From CALFMR01 sp035550595 (GTDB lineage: Bacteria; Acidobacteriota; Vicinamibacteria; Vicinamibacterales; SCN-69-37), in NCBI GenBank assembly GCA_035550595.1, contig DASZOV010000129.1, positions 1 through 42,172 on the forward strand: DNA of 42,172 nt. The letters run 5' to 3'. Position numbers and translations under genes: made by a program. Position 1 is the stretch's first letter. Each line of letters opens with the position of its first letter. Under the pieces are notes generated by a model that ran no database searches, was not told the origin of the DNA, and saw only the letters and a program-made list of their open reading frames with translations. Positions 19,391 to 27,880 of the stretch are shown here, piece after piece.

Positions 19391-20086
19391 GTGGCTACGG
19401 TAGACCTCAGTTTCCCCCTCACGGGAAAGACCGTTCCGCTCGACCATGGTTACCGGCTGTATGCAGCGGTGACAACGCGCTTGCCGGATCTGCACGGCGC
19501 GCGCTGGCTGGGCATCCACCCGATCAGTGGGCAACTTGTCGACGACCAGATCCATCTCATACGAAGCAGCAACCTAACGCTGCGCCTGCCTTCCGAAAGG
19601 ATCACTGAAGTGCTGTCGCTCGCGGGGGCACGCCTCGACGTGGGTGCGTCTGCGATCAGCCTCGGTGCACCATCGATTCGCGCTCTCGTCCCCGCAGCGG
19701 CCCTCGACGCCAGGCTCGTGCTGCTGAAACTCACTCAGCCGCCTACACGAGAGAACGTCGGGTTACAACGAAATGTGCTGGACAATGACGTCATCGCGGA
19801 CCGCTATCGAGCGGAACTCCAACGCCAGCTTCAGGCGATGGAAGTGTCGGCCGCCATCGAGCTTTGTGGGCGGCGCACGATCACAATCAAGGGCAAGCGG
19901 CTCATCGGGTACTCGGTTCGCCTGACGGGTCTCGATGCCGACGCGTCACTTCGCGTGCAGGAGCGCGGTTTGGGCGGGCGGCGGGTGCTCGGATGCGGTT
20001 TGTTCCGACCGACCAGATGGGCTCGTCGCCCGAAGCACTCCAGAGATGACACGCCGCCAGCGCAGGCTGAGGAGACTCGGTTGTGA
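19391..20086 (+). CDS. cas6: CRISPR Cas6 endoribonuclease (MYXAN/Cmx6-like)
   Basis: About 231 residues. The C-terminus has the Cas6 glycine-rich loop in the form GLGGRRVLGCGLF, very like Cmx6-type Cas6 of MYXAN systems. The N-terminal VDLSFPL and DHGYRLYAAV strands fit the first ferredoxin-like fold. Cas6 cuts the precursor crRNA within each repeat. GTG 19391 has a GAGG site 5 bases upstream; GTG 19385 is in frame and possible. The stop overlaps the cas3 start (GTGA). The catalytic histidine cannot be assigned with certainty by eye. Confidence 0.85.
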   Translation: MATVDLSFPLTGKTVPLDHGYRLYAAVTTRLPDLHGARWLGIHPISGQLVDDQIHLIRSSNLTLRLPSERITEVLSLAGARLDVGASAISLGAPSIRALVPAAALDARLVLLKLTQPPTRENVGLQRNVLDNDVIADRYRAELQRQLQAMEVSAAIELCGRRTITIKGKRLIGYSVRLTGLDADASLRVQERGLGGRRVLGCGLFRPTRWARRPKHSRDDTPPAQAEETRL

Positions 20087-22395
20087 GTGAACTCCTCGCG
20101 AAGAGTCCACGCGGATCTCGCCGGTTGAGTCTGGAGCAGCACGTTGCCGATACCGAACAGGCAGCGGCGATGCTCTTCCGGCCAGGAACTCGATGGAGTG
20201 CTTCCTTCCTCCGTTTTTTCAAGATTGGTAGTGAATTCCTAACGCGATTTCTCCTCAATCTACGGATTGCGGCGCTCCTTCACGACATCGGAAAGGCCAA
20301 CGTCGATTTGCAGGCCATCCTGGCCTCTTGGGCATCGTTACGTCAGTCGCTTCGGCATGAACACCTCAGCGCGCTCGTGCTGGCAGATCCCAGGATGGAC
20401 GCATGGCTGGCGGGGAATGCCCTCCTCGACCGCGATGTCATCGTCGCCGCCGTGCTGAGCCACCACCTCAAGGCGTCAGAGGACGGCGATTGGCAAGTCT
20501 TGCAGCCGCGAAGCGCATGCCCTACGGGATTGCTGTTCAATCACGTCGACGTGCGGCACATCCTTCAGCGCGTTGCAAGTGCCGCTAGCCTCACTTCCTG
20601 TGATCTGACATTTCCCGGCGAATACGATCACCCAGACTGGGCAGACGCGTGGGACGCGCTCTGGCAGCGCGCAGCCCTCTTCGGTAAGGCGTTAAAGCGT
20701 GATCCGGAACGGCACCGCCTCTGCCTGGCCGTCAAGGCCGGACTCATCGTGGCTGATTCGGTCGCCTCGGGCTTGTTCCGCGTCGACTGTCAGATGTCTG
20801 ACTGGATCGACGAGGTGGCTCACGCGGCTCATCTCGCGGAAGACCAGATCGATACGGAGGTTCTCCAGCCCCGTATTCGGGAGCTCTCGTCAAAGAAGCC
20901 GTTTGCCTATCAGCGCTTCCAGGAAGGCGCCGCGTCCATCGGTCGGCGCGCCTTGCTCCTCGCCGGCTGTGGGTCAGGCAAGACGCTGGCGGCGTGGCGG
21001 TGGGCGGATGCGGTTGCCCGCGACGAAGAAATAGGTCGAGTCGTCTTCTTGTACCCGACACGTGGCACCGCCACCGAGGGCTTCCGCGACTACGTCGGCC
21101 ACGCTCCCGAAGGTCGAGCGGCCCTGGTTCACGCCGCCGCGCGCTATGAGCTGCAGGGTATGCGCGCCAACCCGCCGGACCTCCCGACGTCGTTGATCGG
21201 AAAGAACTTCGTTCCGGACGAAACGGAACAGCGCCTATTTGCCCTGGGGCTGTGGTCGAAACGCTATTTCTCCGCAACCGTCGACCAGTTTCTGGCATTC
21301 ATGGAGCACAGCTACAGCTCTTTGTGTCTGCTGCCGGCCCTGGCTGATTCGGCAGTGGTCTTCGACGAGATCCACAGCTACGACAAGACGATGTGGAATG
21401 CGCTCATCGCGTTCCTGGATCGCTTCGATCTCCCGGTGTTGTGCATGACGGCGACCTTGCCGCCGGACCGGCGAGCCGAGTTGCAGCGCCGACTCCGAAC
21501 CTATCCCGATAGTAGCGACCGTCGTCTACTCGAGGACTTGGAAGCGGCGGAGACGCGTCCGCGCTATCGGCTCGAGGACGTCACGAAAGAGAATGCGGTC
21601 GTCGACGCGGTCGCTGCCGTGCGCGCGGGCTCCCGCGTCCTCTGGGTCGTCAATACCGTCGCTCGCTGTCAGAGACTGGCTGTCCGACTCCGCGACGAGT
21701 TCGCGCTCAAGCCACTCGTCTATCATTCGCGGTTCAGGCTCGAGGATCGTCAGCGTCGTCACCGCGACACTGTCGACGCCTTTCGCACTCCGTCGTCGTC
21801 CTCGGCCGAGCCGGCGATCGCCGTCACGACTCAGGTCTGCGAAATGAGCCTGGATCTCGATGCTGATGTGCTCGTAACGGAGTACGCACCTGTGTCGTCC
21901 CTGGTGCAGCGTTTTGGCCGGGCGAACAGGCATCCGCGTGAGTCTCCGGAGTTTCGAGCCGAACTTCGCACGTACGCTCCAGACGACATCCGCCCGTATG
22001 AGCGCGCCGACATCGAAGCCGGCCGTGCCCTGCTCGCCAGTCTCGCCGGCCGCGAGATCAGCCAGCGCGAGCTGGCAGACGGCATCGAGCAGTACGCCCC
22101 GGCGGGACGTGACGCCAGCGGTGCGAGCCGTTTCCTTGACGGCGGATTCTTCGCGACGCCAGGTTCTCTGCGGGACGAGGACGGAAGCGGGACAGTTGCG
22201 GTGCTCGATTCTGACGTCGACAGGTACGCGACTCTTGCCGAGCGGCGTGAGCCAACTGACGGCTTGCGTCTGAATGTCCCACGCAAATGGGCTCGGCATT
22301 CGGACGACCCGAGGCTGCCATCATGGCTTGCCGTGGCCTCTGGCGCGCTGTACGACGAGTGGCTCGGGTTCCTCGTCGACGAGGAGGCCCGATGA
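20083..22395 (+). CDS. cas3: CRISPR Cas3 nuclease-helicase
   Basis: A 770-residue single-chain Cas3. The N-terminal HD nuclease has H20 (LEQHVADTE), H67-D68 (LLHDIGKA), H92/H94 and H127-H128 (LSHHLK). The SF2 helicase follows with Walker A AGCGSGKT near 293-300, DEIH at 428-431, TATLP, and a motif VI segment reading VQRFGRANRH. Cas3 is recruited by Cascade to unwind and degrade the target strand. HD first, then helicase, is the usual order. The GTG start overlaps the cas6 stop and the end overlaps cas8 (ATGA). Confidence 0.95.
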   Translation: MSELLAKSPRGSRRLSLEQHVADTEQAAAMLFRPGTRWSASFLRFFKIGSEFLTRFLLNLRIAALLHDIGKANVDLQAILASWASLRQSLRHEHLSALVLADPRMDAWLAGNALLDRDVIVAAVLSHHLKASEDGDWQVLQPRSACPTGLLFNHVDVRHILQRVASAASLTSCDLTFPGEYDHPDWADAWDALWQRAALFGKALKRDPERHRLCLAVKAGLIVADSVASGLFRVDCQMSDWIDEVAHAAHLAEDQIDTEVLQPRIRELSSKKPFAYQRFQEGAASIGRRALLLAGCGSGKTLAAWRWADAVARDEEIGRVVFLYPTRGTATEGFRDYVGHAPEGRAALVHAAARYELQGMRANPPDLPTSLIGKNFVPDETEQRLFALGLWSKRYFSATVDQFLAFMEHSYSSLCLLPALADSAVVFDEIHSYDKTMWNALIAFLDRFDLPVLCMTATLPPDRRAELQRRLRTYPDSSDRRLLEDLEAAETRPRYRLEDVTKENAVVDAVAAVRAGSRVLWVVNTVARCQRLAVRLRDEFALKPLVYHSRFRLEDRQRRHRDTVDAFRTPSSSSAEPAIAVTTQVCEMSLDLDADVLVTEYAPVSSLVQRFGRANRHPRESPEFRAELRTYAPDDIRPYERADIEAGRALLASLAGREISQRELADGIEQYAPAGRDASGASRFLDGGFFATPGSLRDEDGSGTVAVLDSDVDRYATLAERREPTDGLRLNVPRKWARHSDDPRLPSWLAVASGALYDEWLGFLVDEEAR

Positions 22396-24065
22396 ACACC
22401 CACCAATCAAGACGGCCGCGGAAGACCCCAAAAGATACGGACGCCGTAGCGGCCGGTCGTGCGTCGGGGGCTGCATCGGTTCTCAAACTTCGATGGGATC
22501 TCGCGGAGCTCCCCTCGTCGCAGCACAAGGCCGGGCTTGGGGGCCTCGCGCTATGCGTCAAATTTCTGGAACGCAAGCCGGAGCGTAAAGGCGTCTGCCG
22601 TATCGAGAGCATTGACGAGCGTGGATTGACGCTCGAGGTCGACCGATCCGGCATGCAGGCTCTTTTCGATGATGTGTACGACGCGTCATTTGAAGAGCAG
22701 CGTCGGCCCAAGATACTTCAACGCAAACGGCCGGATGGTACGAAGCAGGACATTCCGCCCAAGCGAGTTGAAGAAGAGCGGATCGACGACAAGGGGCGGG
22801 CGAAAACCAGGACGGTCTTCATCTACGACCAGGCGATTCCTCGGGGCGCCCTGCTCGATGAATGGGATGCGGCGCCGTCAGGCAGTCAGAAACTGTGGCT
22901 CAAGCTGTGGCGGGATTTCGTCTGGAGCACACTTCGTGGAGTGCCGTCGACGCGCCGGCCGTACGAGGCACGGGCGGAGCGAGAGTCAATACCCGATGGC
23001 GAAGAGGTTTGGGATCAGCTCAAAGATGCCGCAGGTGCTTCCGTCGATCTCCCAAGCACCTACTACGTCGGAGCGCAGGCCAAGAGTGCCGAAAACGTGT
23101 CTTTTCGCGACACGAGTCGCTACCGCTTTCTCCTCCACTTCTGGCCGTTTGCCGTCGCGATCTACGCGCCGTTCACCGTGAATCGCGAGGGCGAGCGCCG
23201 ACCCGTCGGCTTCGCGTTGTCGGTTCCGGACATCGTCGATCTGGCGGCATTCGTCGACGACTGGGCTCGGCTGGCTCGCGAGAGGAGTCCAGAGGCCTTC
23301 GGATATCGCCCGCGGGATGCCGTCGTGGATGTCGCGGCTGAAGGTGGGCTGGATCTCGTCGCTCGGATGTTCCAGCTCATCGGCCGGAAACAGGGGGCAG
23401 CGGCGACCAGTCCGTGGCTCACGGCTGTCGATGTGTTTCACGTCGAAAAAGATGGCAACAACGTCCGTCTTCGGGGTGTCAGTCGGCTCGACGTCGTGCG
23501 CGAGCGGTCGGATGAGTACGCGCGCGTGCGCGGCTCGTATCGAAGCCCAATATTCCGACGCCAGCGGATTGCCAGCGTCCTTGGCGGCGTGCCGTGGTGG
23601 ACCGGCTTCGGGAGAGTGTGCGCGATCGCTCCTGACGGCCAAACGATTCGAAGTGCGCAGTTTCAGCACGATGCCAGGATCGCGTTCACGGAGGTCGAAA
23701 TGAGACAGTCGGAACAGGCGGATCAAAAGAGTCTAGAACAACTGATTTACCAGACCGTTCGCGCGTACGTGTACAAAAAGTTGGCCTCCAAGTACGGGTT
23801 GGAGTGGGACGCGACGAAAGGCGCGTCCGACACGTGGAAGCACGACTACGACGAAAAGAAGAGCAAGGTGGCCCGTGACGCGTTTCTTGCGGTCAGGTCA
23901 CGCACGGGAACCGATTTCATCGCCTATTTCACGAGCACCATCTGCTCGGTCCCACAGCACATGGGCGACCATGGGTATCTGGCAATCGCTCATGCGTTCA
24001 ACAATGCGGAGGAGATCGAACGCATCCGAAGTCTCACGTTGCTTGCACTCTCGGCCTCGGCCTGA
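22392..24065 (+). CDS. cas8: Cas8 large subunit, MYXAN/Cmx8-like
   Basis: A 557-residue protein starting at the ATG that overlaps the cas3 stop; an upstream in-frame ATG would run back into cas3. The opening is basic (NTHQSRRPRKTPKD), then LKLRWDLAELPSSQHKAGLGGLA, which resembles the start of large subunits called Cmx8 in MYXAN-type systems. The middle has WPFAVAIYAPFTV; the C-terminus is basic and helical (KLASKYGLEWD). Its place between cas3 and cas7 is where the Cascade large subunit belongs; it would recognise the PAM. Family call is by position plus overall resemblance, as large subunits diverge strongly. Confidence 0.78.
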   Translation: MNTHQSRRPRKTPKDTDAVAAGRASGAASVLKLRWDLAELPSSQHKAGLGGLALCVKFLERKPERKGVCRIESIDERGLTLEVDRSGMQALFDDVYDASFEEQRRPKILQRKRPDGTKQDIPPKRVEEERIDDKGRAKTRTVFIYDQAIPRGALLDEWDAAPSGSQKLWLKLWRDFVWSTLRGVPSTRRPYEARAERESIPDGEEVWDQLKDAAGASVDLPSTYYVGAQAKSAENVSFRDTSRYRFLLHFWPFAVAIYAPFTVNREGERRPVGFALSVPDIVDLAAFVDDWARLARERSPEAFGYRPRDAVVDVAAEGGLDLVARMFQLIGRKQGAAATSPWLTAVDVFHVEKDGNNVRLRGVSRLDVVRERSDEYARVRGSYRSPIFRRQRIASVLGGVPWWTGFGRVCAIAPDGQTIRSAQFQHDARIAFTEVEMRQSEQADQKSLEQLIYQTVRAYVYKKLASKYGLEWDATKGASDTWKHDYDEKKSKVARDAFLAVRSRTGTDFIAYFTSTICSVPQHMGDHGYLAIAHAFNNAEEIERIRSLTLLALSASA

Positions 24066-24076
24066 CAGGAGTCATC

Positions 24077-24958
24077 ATGCCCCTCAAGAACTTGTTTTGC
24101 ACAGTGCTCACGTACGCGGCCCCGAGTTCGAACTATCGCGGGGAGAGCGAAGAAAATCGGACGGTGATTCAGAAAATCACAAAAGGGGACCACGAGTACG
24201 CGGTGATCAGCCCGGAGTCGATGCGTAACGCGCTGCGCGAAATTCTCGCACTACGCGGACAGCCGATGAATCGTCGTCGCTTGCACGACGAAGATCAGCT
24301 TGCGGTGGAGTTCAAGGACTACCCGGATCCGGAGAAGTATGCCGACGACTTCCTGTTCGGCTACATGGTGACGGACAGCAAGGAGATGAAGAAGCTGAAG
24401 CGCGCGGCGAAACGTGACAGCGTACTGCGCATGAACATGGCGGTGGCGCTGCAACCCTATCGCTTCGACGCGACGTTCCACCAGTCGCCGCTCAACGGGG
24501 GGGAAAGTCCCTGGAAGAACGCTGGGACGTCCGCTCTCCTGCATCGGGAAGTGGCGCATACCGCCTATCAGTACCCGTTCGCGCTCAATCTGGACGACTG
24601 CAAGAAGCAGTCAGTGTGGACGACGGCGCTCCTGGCCGCGATCGGAGAGCTGTCGAACGTCGCCGGAGGCCACGCGCGGAGCTATTTCGAGATGGCGCCA
24701 CGATCGCTTGTCGCGCGCCTCACGCCGTCGCTCGTCGCGGGCTATGACCTCTACGGCTTCGATCGGAATGGCGCGTTTCCGGAACTCAAGCGGATCGCGG
24801 CGGGCGACCTTCCCGGCGGGGAGTTCGTCGTAGCTGGGTCAATTGTTCGTGATCTCGGCGAGGACGAGCGGAAACGCCTTGCGGCCGGTGGCGTGCAGTT
24901 GTTCGAGAACCCTCAGGCAGCGTTGCTTCATGTCGCGAAGGAAGGTTTCGGCGAGTGA
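24077..24958 (+). CDS. cas7: Cas7 backbone subunit (DevR family)
   Basis: A 293-residue Cas7 of the DevR autoregulator family. The N-terminus has the typical pattern of a tyrosine-containing segment (SSNYRGESEENRTVIQKI) followed by SPESMRNALRE. The mid-region shows ALQPYRFDATFHQSP and the segment ALLHREVAHTAYQYPFA, both common in DevR-like Cas7. Several copies of Cas7 coat the crRNA in Cascade. AGGAG lies 6 bases before the ATG and only 11 bases separate it from cas8. The stop overlaps the cas5 start (GTGA). Confidence 0.9.
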   Translation: MPLKNLFCTVLTYAAPSSNYRGESEENRTVIQKITKGDHEYAVISPESMRNALREILALRGQPMNRRRLHDEDQLAVEFKDYPDPEKYADDFLFGYMVTDSKEMKKLKRAAKRDSVLRMNMAVALQPYRFDATFHQSPLNGGESPWKNAGTSALLHREVAHTAYQYPFALNLDDCKKQSVWTTALLAAIGELSNVAGGHARSYFEMAPRSLVARLTPSLVAGYDLYGFDRNGAFPELKRIAAGDLPGGEFVVAGSIVRDLGEDERKRLAAGGVQLFENPQAALLHVAKEGFGE

Positions 24959-25659
24959 CCGTCGTACGCGCGTTGTTTCTTCGGCTCGACGCCCCCTTCG
25001 CCGCATGGCGTTGGCTTCAGGCGGGCGTCTACCGCGCGACGTTTCCGGTGATCCCTCACTCCGCCGCGTGGGGCCTGGCCCTGAATCTGGCTGGCATTGA
25101 GACGCGAGGAGACGTCTCCAACGTCGCGACGCCGATTCGAGCAGACGCACCGGCCCTCGATGTCGCCGTTGGTCTCGAGCGCGGCGGTGACCGCGCGACG
25201 CTCTATCAGCAACTGCACGGCTATCCGGTCGGCGCGGAGGCCGGCAAGCAGTTCAAGGCCCGCGCCTACGGGCGCAAGTACCAGATCGCGCCTGCCAGGC
25301 GGGAGCTCCTCGTCGGCCAGATCGCCATCATTGGCATTCGTGGAGCGTGTGACGTCGTCGACCGAATCCCGTCTGGACTCGCGGGAAGCCTCGACACTCC
25401 ACGGTACGGACTTCCATTCGCGGGCGACAATCAGCTGTTGTTCAACGCGATTGATGTCATTTCGGAAACGACTCCCGCCCGTTGGTACGTTCCGGTGGCC
25501 GCCGGACAACGCGTGCAGGAGTCGACGCGACTGACCACCAATATCGACCGCTCGGAAGCCAGCCGAACGCAGGCTCCACTCTTCGCGCCCACGTCGCCGG
25601 AGGTATGTCCCGAGGCCGCATGGGTTCGCGTGGGCCGGACAGCCATGGTCCACGAATGA
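24955..25659 (+). CDS. cas5: Cas5 (DevS family) crRNA 5'-handle subunit
   Basis: A 234-residue RAMP protein starting at GTG inside the cas7 stop. The start VVRALFLRLDAPFAAWRW and VIPHSAAWGLALNLAGIE are the usual Cas5/DevS signatures (ligand-like N-terminal strand, then the helix with a small-residue patch). It caps the crRNA 5' handle in Cascade. Pairing with a DevR-type Cas7 and Cmx6-like Cas6 supports the MYXAN-like type I assignment. Confidence 0.88.
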   Translation: MTVVRALFLRLDAPFAAWRWLQAGVYRATFPVIPHSAAWGLALNLAGIETRGDVSNVATPIRADAPALDVAVGLERGGDRATLYQQLHGYPVGAEAGKQFKARAYGRKYQIAPARRELLVGQIAIIGIRGACDVVDRIPSGLAGSLDTPRYGLPFAGDNQLLFNAIDVISETTPARWYVPVAAGQRVQESTRLTTNIDRSEASRTQAPLFAPTSPEVCPEAAWVRVGRTAMVHE

Positions 25660-25702
25660 GCTGCTGAGCGTCCAGCCGCGAGACCGTCAACGGTTTAGGC
25701 AA

Positions 25703-27337
25703 ATGGATGGTCCATTCGTCAGTGCCGCAGGCCTCCATGCGATCGTCTATTGTGAACGCCTTTTCTACTTGGAGGAAGTGGAGCGCATCCGCATTGCCGA
25801 TGCGCGCGTCTACGCTGGCCGCCGCATGCACGTGGAACTCGACCATGCGGAGGACGAGGGCACACTGACTCGTCACGTCTTCGAGAGCGAGTCCCTGGGA
25901 CTTCAGGGAACGGTCGATGTCCTCCGTCGCGAAAATGGGCAGATCATTCCCTACGAACACAAACGCGGTCGATCTGCGGGAGGCCGGAAAGCTCGCGCGG
26001 CCTGGGAAACGGATCGCGTGCAGGTCGCGGCGTACGGACTGCTTGCGGAAGAGGCGTTTGGACAAAGGATCACCGAATGCCGGGTTCGCTATCACGCCAA
26101 CAGCACCACTGTTCGCGTGCTCCTCGATGACGAGCTCCGTGCGACCGTGCGGCGATACCTCAGTCGGGCTCGCGAACTGAGGACGTCCATCGAGCGGCCT
26201 CGTGTCACGGACGACGAGCGGAAGTGTCGCGCGTGCTCACTTGCGCCGGCATGCCTTCCTGAGGAAGGTCGCCTCGCGGCTGATCCCACGTTTCGCCCGG
26301 TTCGCCTCTTGCCGATTCACCCGGCTGGAGAGACTCTTCACGTTGTCGCACGCGGGGCGAGGGTTGGTGTGAGCGGCGAACAGTTGGTCGTGGAGGACCG
26401 TGGAGGCGAGATCGAACGCGCCCCGATGGCCGATCTTGGTTCCGTTGTCTTGCATGGCCTCTCGCAGATCAGCACGCAGGCGCTGCGGGCGTGTGCCGAC
26501 CACGACGTCCAAGTCCATTGGATGACGTTCGGAGGAGGGCTCGTCGGTTCGCTCGCGCCGACGGCTCCGAGCGCCCAACGACATGTTCGTCAGCTTCGTG
26601 CTTTGGATCAGCCTGAGTTCGCGTTTGGTCTGGCGCGACGGCTGGTTCATGCCAAGGTCGACTCTCAACTGCGCTTTCTGCTCAGGGCCAGTCGTGGTCA
26701 GAGTATTCGTCAGGAGCTCGGTCGGCCGATCGCCGCGTTGCGCGCGTGCCTCCGTCGGATCGATCGTGAAGATGAACGGCCGTCCCTTCTGGGCCACGAA
26801 GGCAGCGCGGCATCGGAGTACTTCGGCAGTCTGTCCGCCCTGATCTCAGAGGACATCGATCCTCGCTTGACGCCCAGCACAAGAACGCGCCGTCCACCGC
26901 TGGATCGATTCAGCGCGTTGCTCGGCTACGGATACGGATCGCTGTATCGAGAAGTCCTCGCGGCCATTGTCGCCGTCGGTCTGCATCCTGGCGTTGGTTT
27001 CTACCATCAACTCCGGTCGAGCGCCCATCCCCTAGCGCTGGACGTGATGGAGCTGTTTCGCGTGCCGCTCGTGGACATGCCGGTGATTGCGGCGCTCAAC
27101 CGCCAAACGTTCGATGCAGAGGCGGACTTCGATGAGGTGCCGGAACGCGTCCTGCTGAGCGAACGAGGTCGCACGAAGCTGATCGAGATCCTGGAACGGC
27201 GGCGGCGTGACGTCTGGCGGCACGATGTCGTTGGGTACTCTCTCAGCTACGCCCGGATCGTCGAGCTCGAAGTTCGGCTCCTCGAGAAGGAGTGGACAGG
27301 CGAGCCTGGGCTGTTCGCTCGATTGAGGCTGCGCTGA
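25703..27337 (+). CDS. cas4-cas1: Cas4-Cas1 fusion, CRISPR adaptation
   Basis: A 544-residue fusion. Residues 1-195 are Cas4: C17, then the nuclease core D72 (GTVDVL), E85 and K87 (YEHKRG), Q108-Y111 (QVAAY), and the iron-sulfur cysteines C175, C178, C184. Residues from about 205 are Cas1: E366 in GHEGSAASEYF, H435 in GFYHQ, and D447/E450 in ALDVMELFR. All catalytic positions of both parts are present. Cas1-Cas2 integrates new spacers and Cas4 trims prespacers at the PAM side; fusion of Cas4 to Cas1 is known in some type I systems. A 43-base gap follows cas5; the stop overlaps the cas2 start (TGATG). Confidence 0.94.
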   Translation: MDGPFVSAAGLHAIVYCERLFYLEEVERIRIADARVYAGRRMHVELDHAEDEGTLTRHVFESESLGLQGTVDVLRRENGQIIPYEHKRGRSAGGRKARAAWETDRVQVAAYGLLAEEAFGQRITECRVRYHANSTTVRVLLDDELRATVRRYLSRARELRTSIERPRVTDDERKCRACSLAPACLPEEGRLAADPTFRPVRLLPIHPAGETLHVVARGARVGVSGEQLVVEDRGGEIERAPMADLGSVVLHGLSQISTQALRACADHDVQVHWMTFGGGLVGSLAPTAPSAQRHVRQLRALDQPEFAFGLARRLVHAKVDSQLRFLLRASRGQSIRQELGRPIAALRACLRRIDREDERPSLLGHEGSAASEYFGSLSALISEDIDPRLTPSTRTRRPPLDRFSALLGYGYGSLYREVLAAIVAVGLHPGVGFYHQLRSSAHPLALDVMELFRVPLVDMPVIAALNRQTFDAEADFDEVPERVLLSERGRTKLIEILERRRRDVWRHDVVGYSLSYARIVELEVRLLEKEWTGEPGLFARLRLR

Positions 27338-27693
27338 TGGCGACTGCCGATAAGCGTTGGCGAGTGGTCTGCTACGACGTGCGCCATCCGAAGCGCTACC
27401 GGCGAGTTTATAAAATTGTTAGCGGGAGTGGCCGGCGTCTTCAGTATTCGGTCTTCAGGTGCTGGCTCGACGACCGCGAGGTCGAGAAGCTTCGATGGCG
27501 GCTGGCGAGCGTCATGGATGCCGTTGACTCGCTGCTCATCCTTGATTTGTGTCCGCATTGTGCAGCACGCGTGATCGCAAAAAATCGCGTGGAGACCTGG
27601 ACGCCGGAACCTTCAGGCTTCCGAATCGTCGGCGCTCAACGCGGTCATGCATCTCCGAGGCAGGATCCTGAAGATCCCAGTTCTGATCGCTAA
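27337..27693 (+). CDS. cas2: CRISPR Cas2 adaptation protein
   Basis: A 118-residue Cas2 starting at ATG 27337 in the cas4-cas1 stop. It begins RWRVVCYDVRHPKR, with the conserved aspartate after the first strand, followed by RRLQYSVFRCWLDD. It is slightly long: beyond the normal end near residue 90 there is a polar tail (VETWTPEPSGF onward) of unknown use. Cas2 dimers bridge Cas1 in the integration complex. It is the last cas gene before the leader. Confidence 0.93.
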   Translation: MATADKRWRVVCYDVRHPKRYRRVYKIVSGSGRRLQYSVFRCWLDDREVEKLRWRLASVMDAVDSLLILDLCPHCAARVIAKNRVETWTPEPSGFRIVGAQRGHASPRQDPEDPSSDR

Positions 27694-27880
27694 GCTTCTG
27701 AACCTCCTGAAGTTGTGCGTCGACGGTCTCCGGGAGGGTGCGTGATTCCCATAAACTCAAATTCGCCAGCAGGATCCCAGAGCGGCACGCTAAGATGTCA
27801 GGGATATTCGGCCGCGCAATCCCAGATCATTGAAAACGGTATCGTAAGTTGTTCTCCTGGCGGGCGTTGCCCGGTTGGGC
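27694..27880 (+). promoter_or_regulatory. CRISPR leader
   Basis: These 187 bases between cas2 and the first repeat hold no gene. They are less GC-rich than their surroundings, especially at 27800-27855. A 9-base match to the start of the repeat (GTGATTCCC) sits at 27742-27750, which may be an ancient repeat scrap or an integration-related leader motif. The intact repeats begin next to this end and the decayed ones are at the far end, so this is the leader side. Confidence 0.75.

Noticed and set aside
27742..27750. Isolated GTGATTCCC in the leader as a true first repeat
   Set aside because: Only nine bases match and the rest of the repeat is absent; kept as a note in the leader entry.
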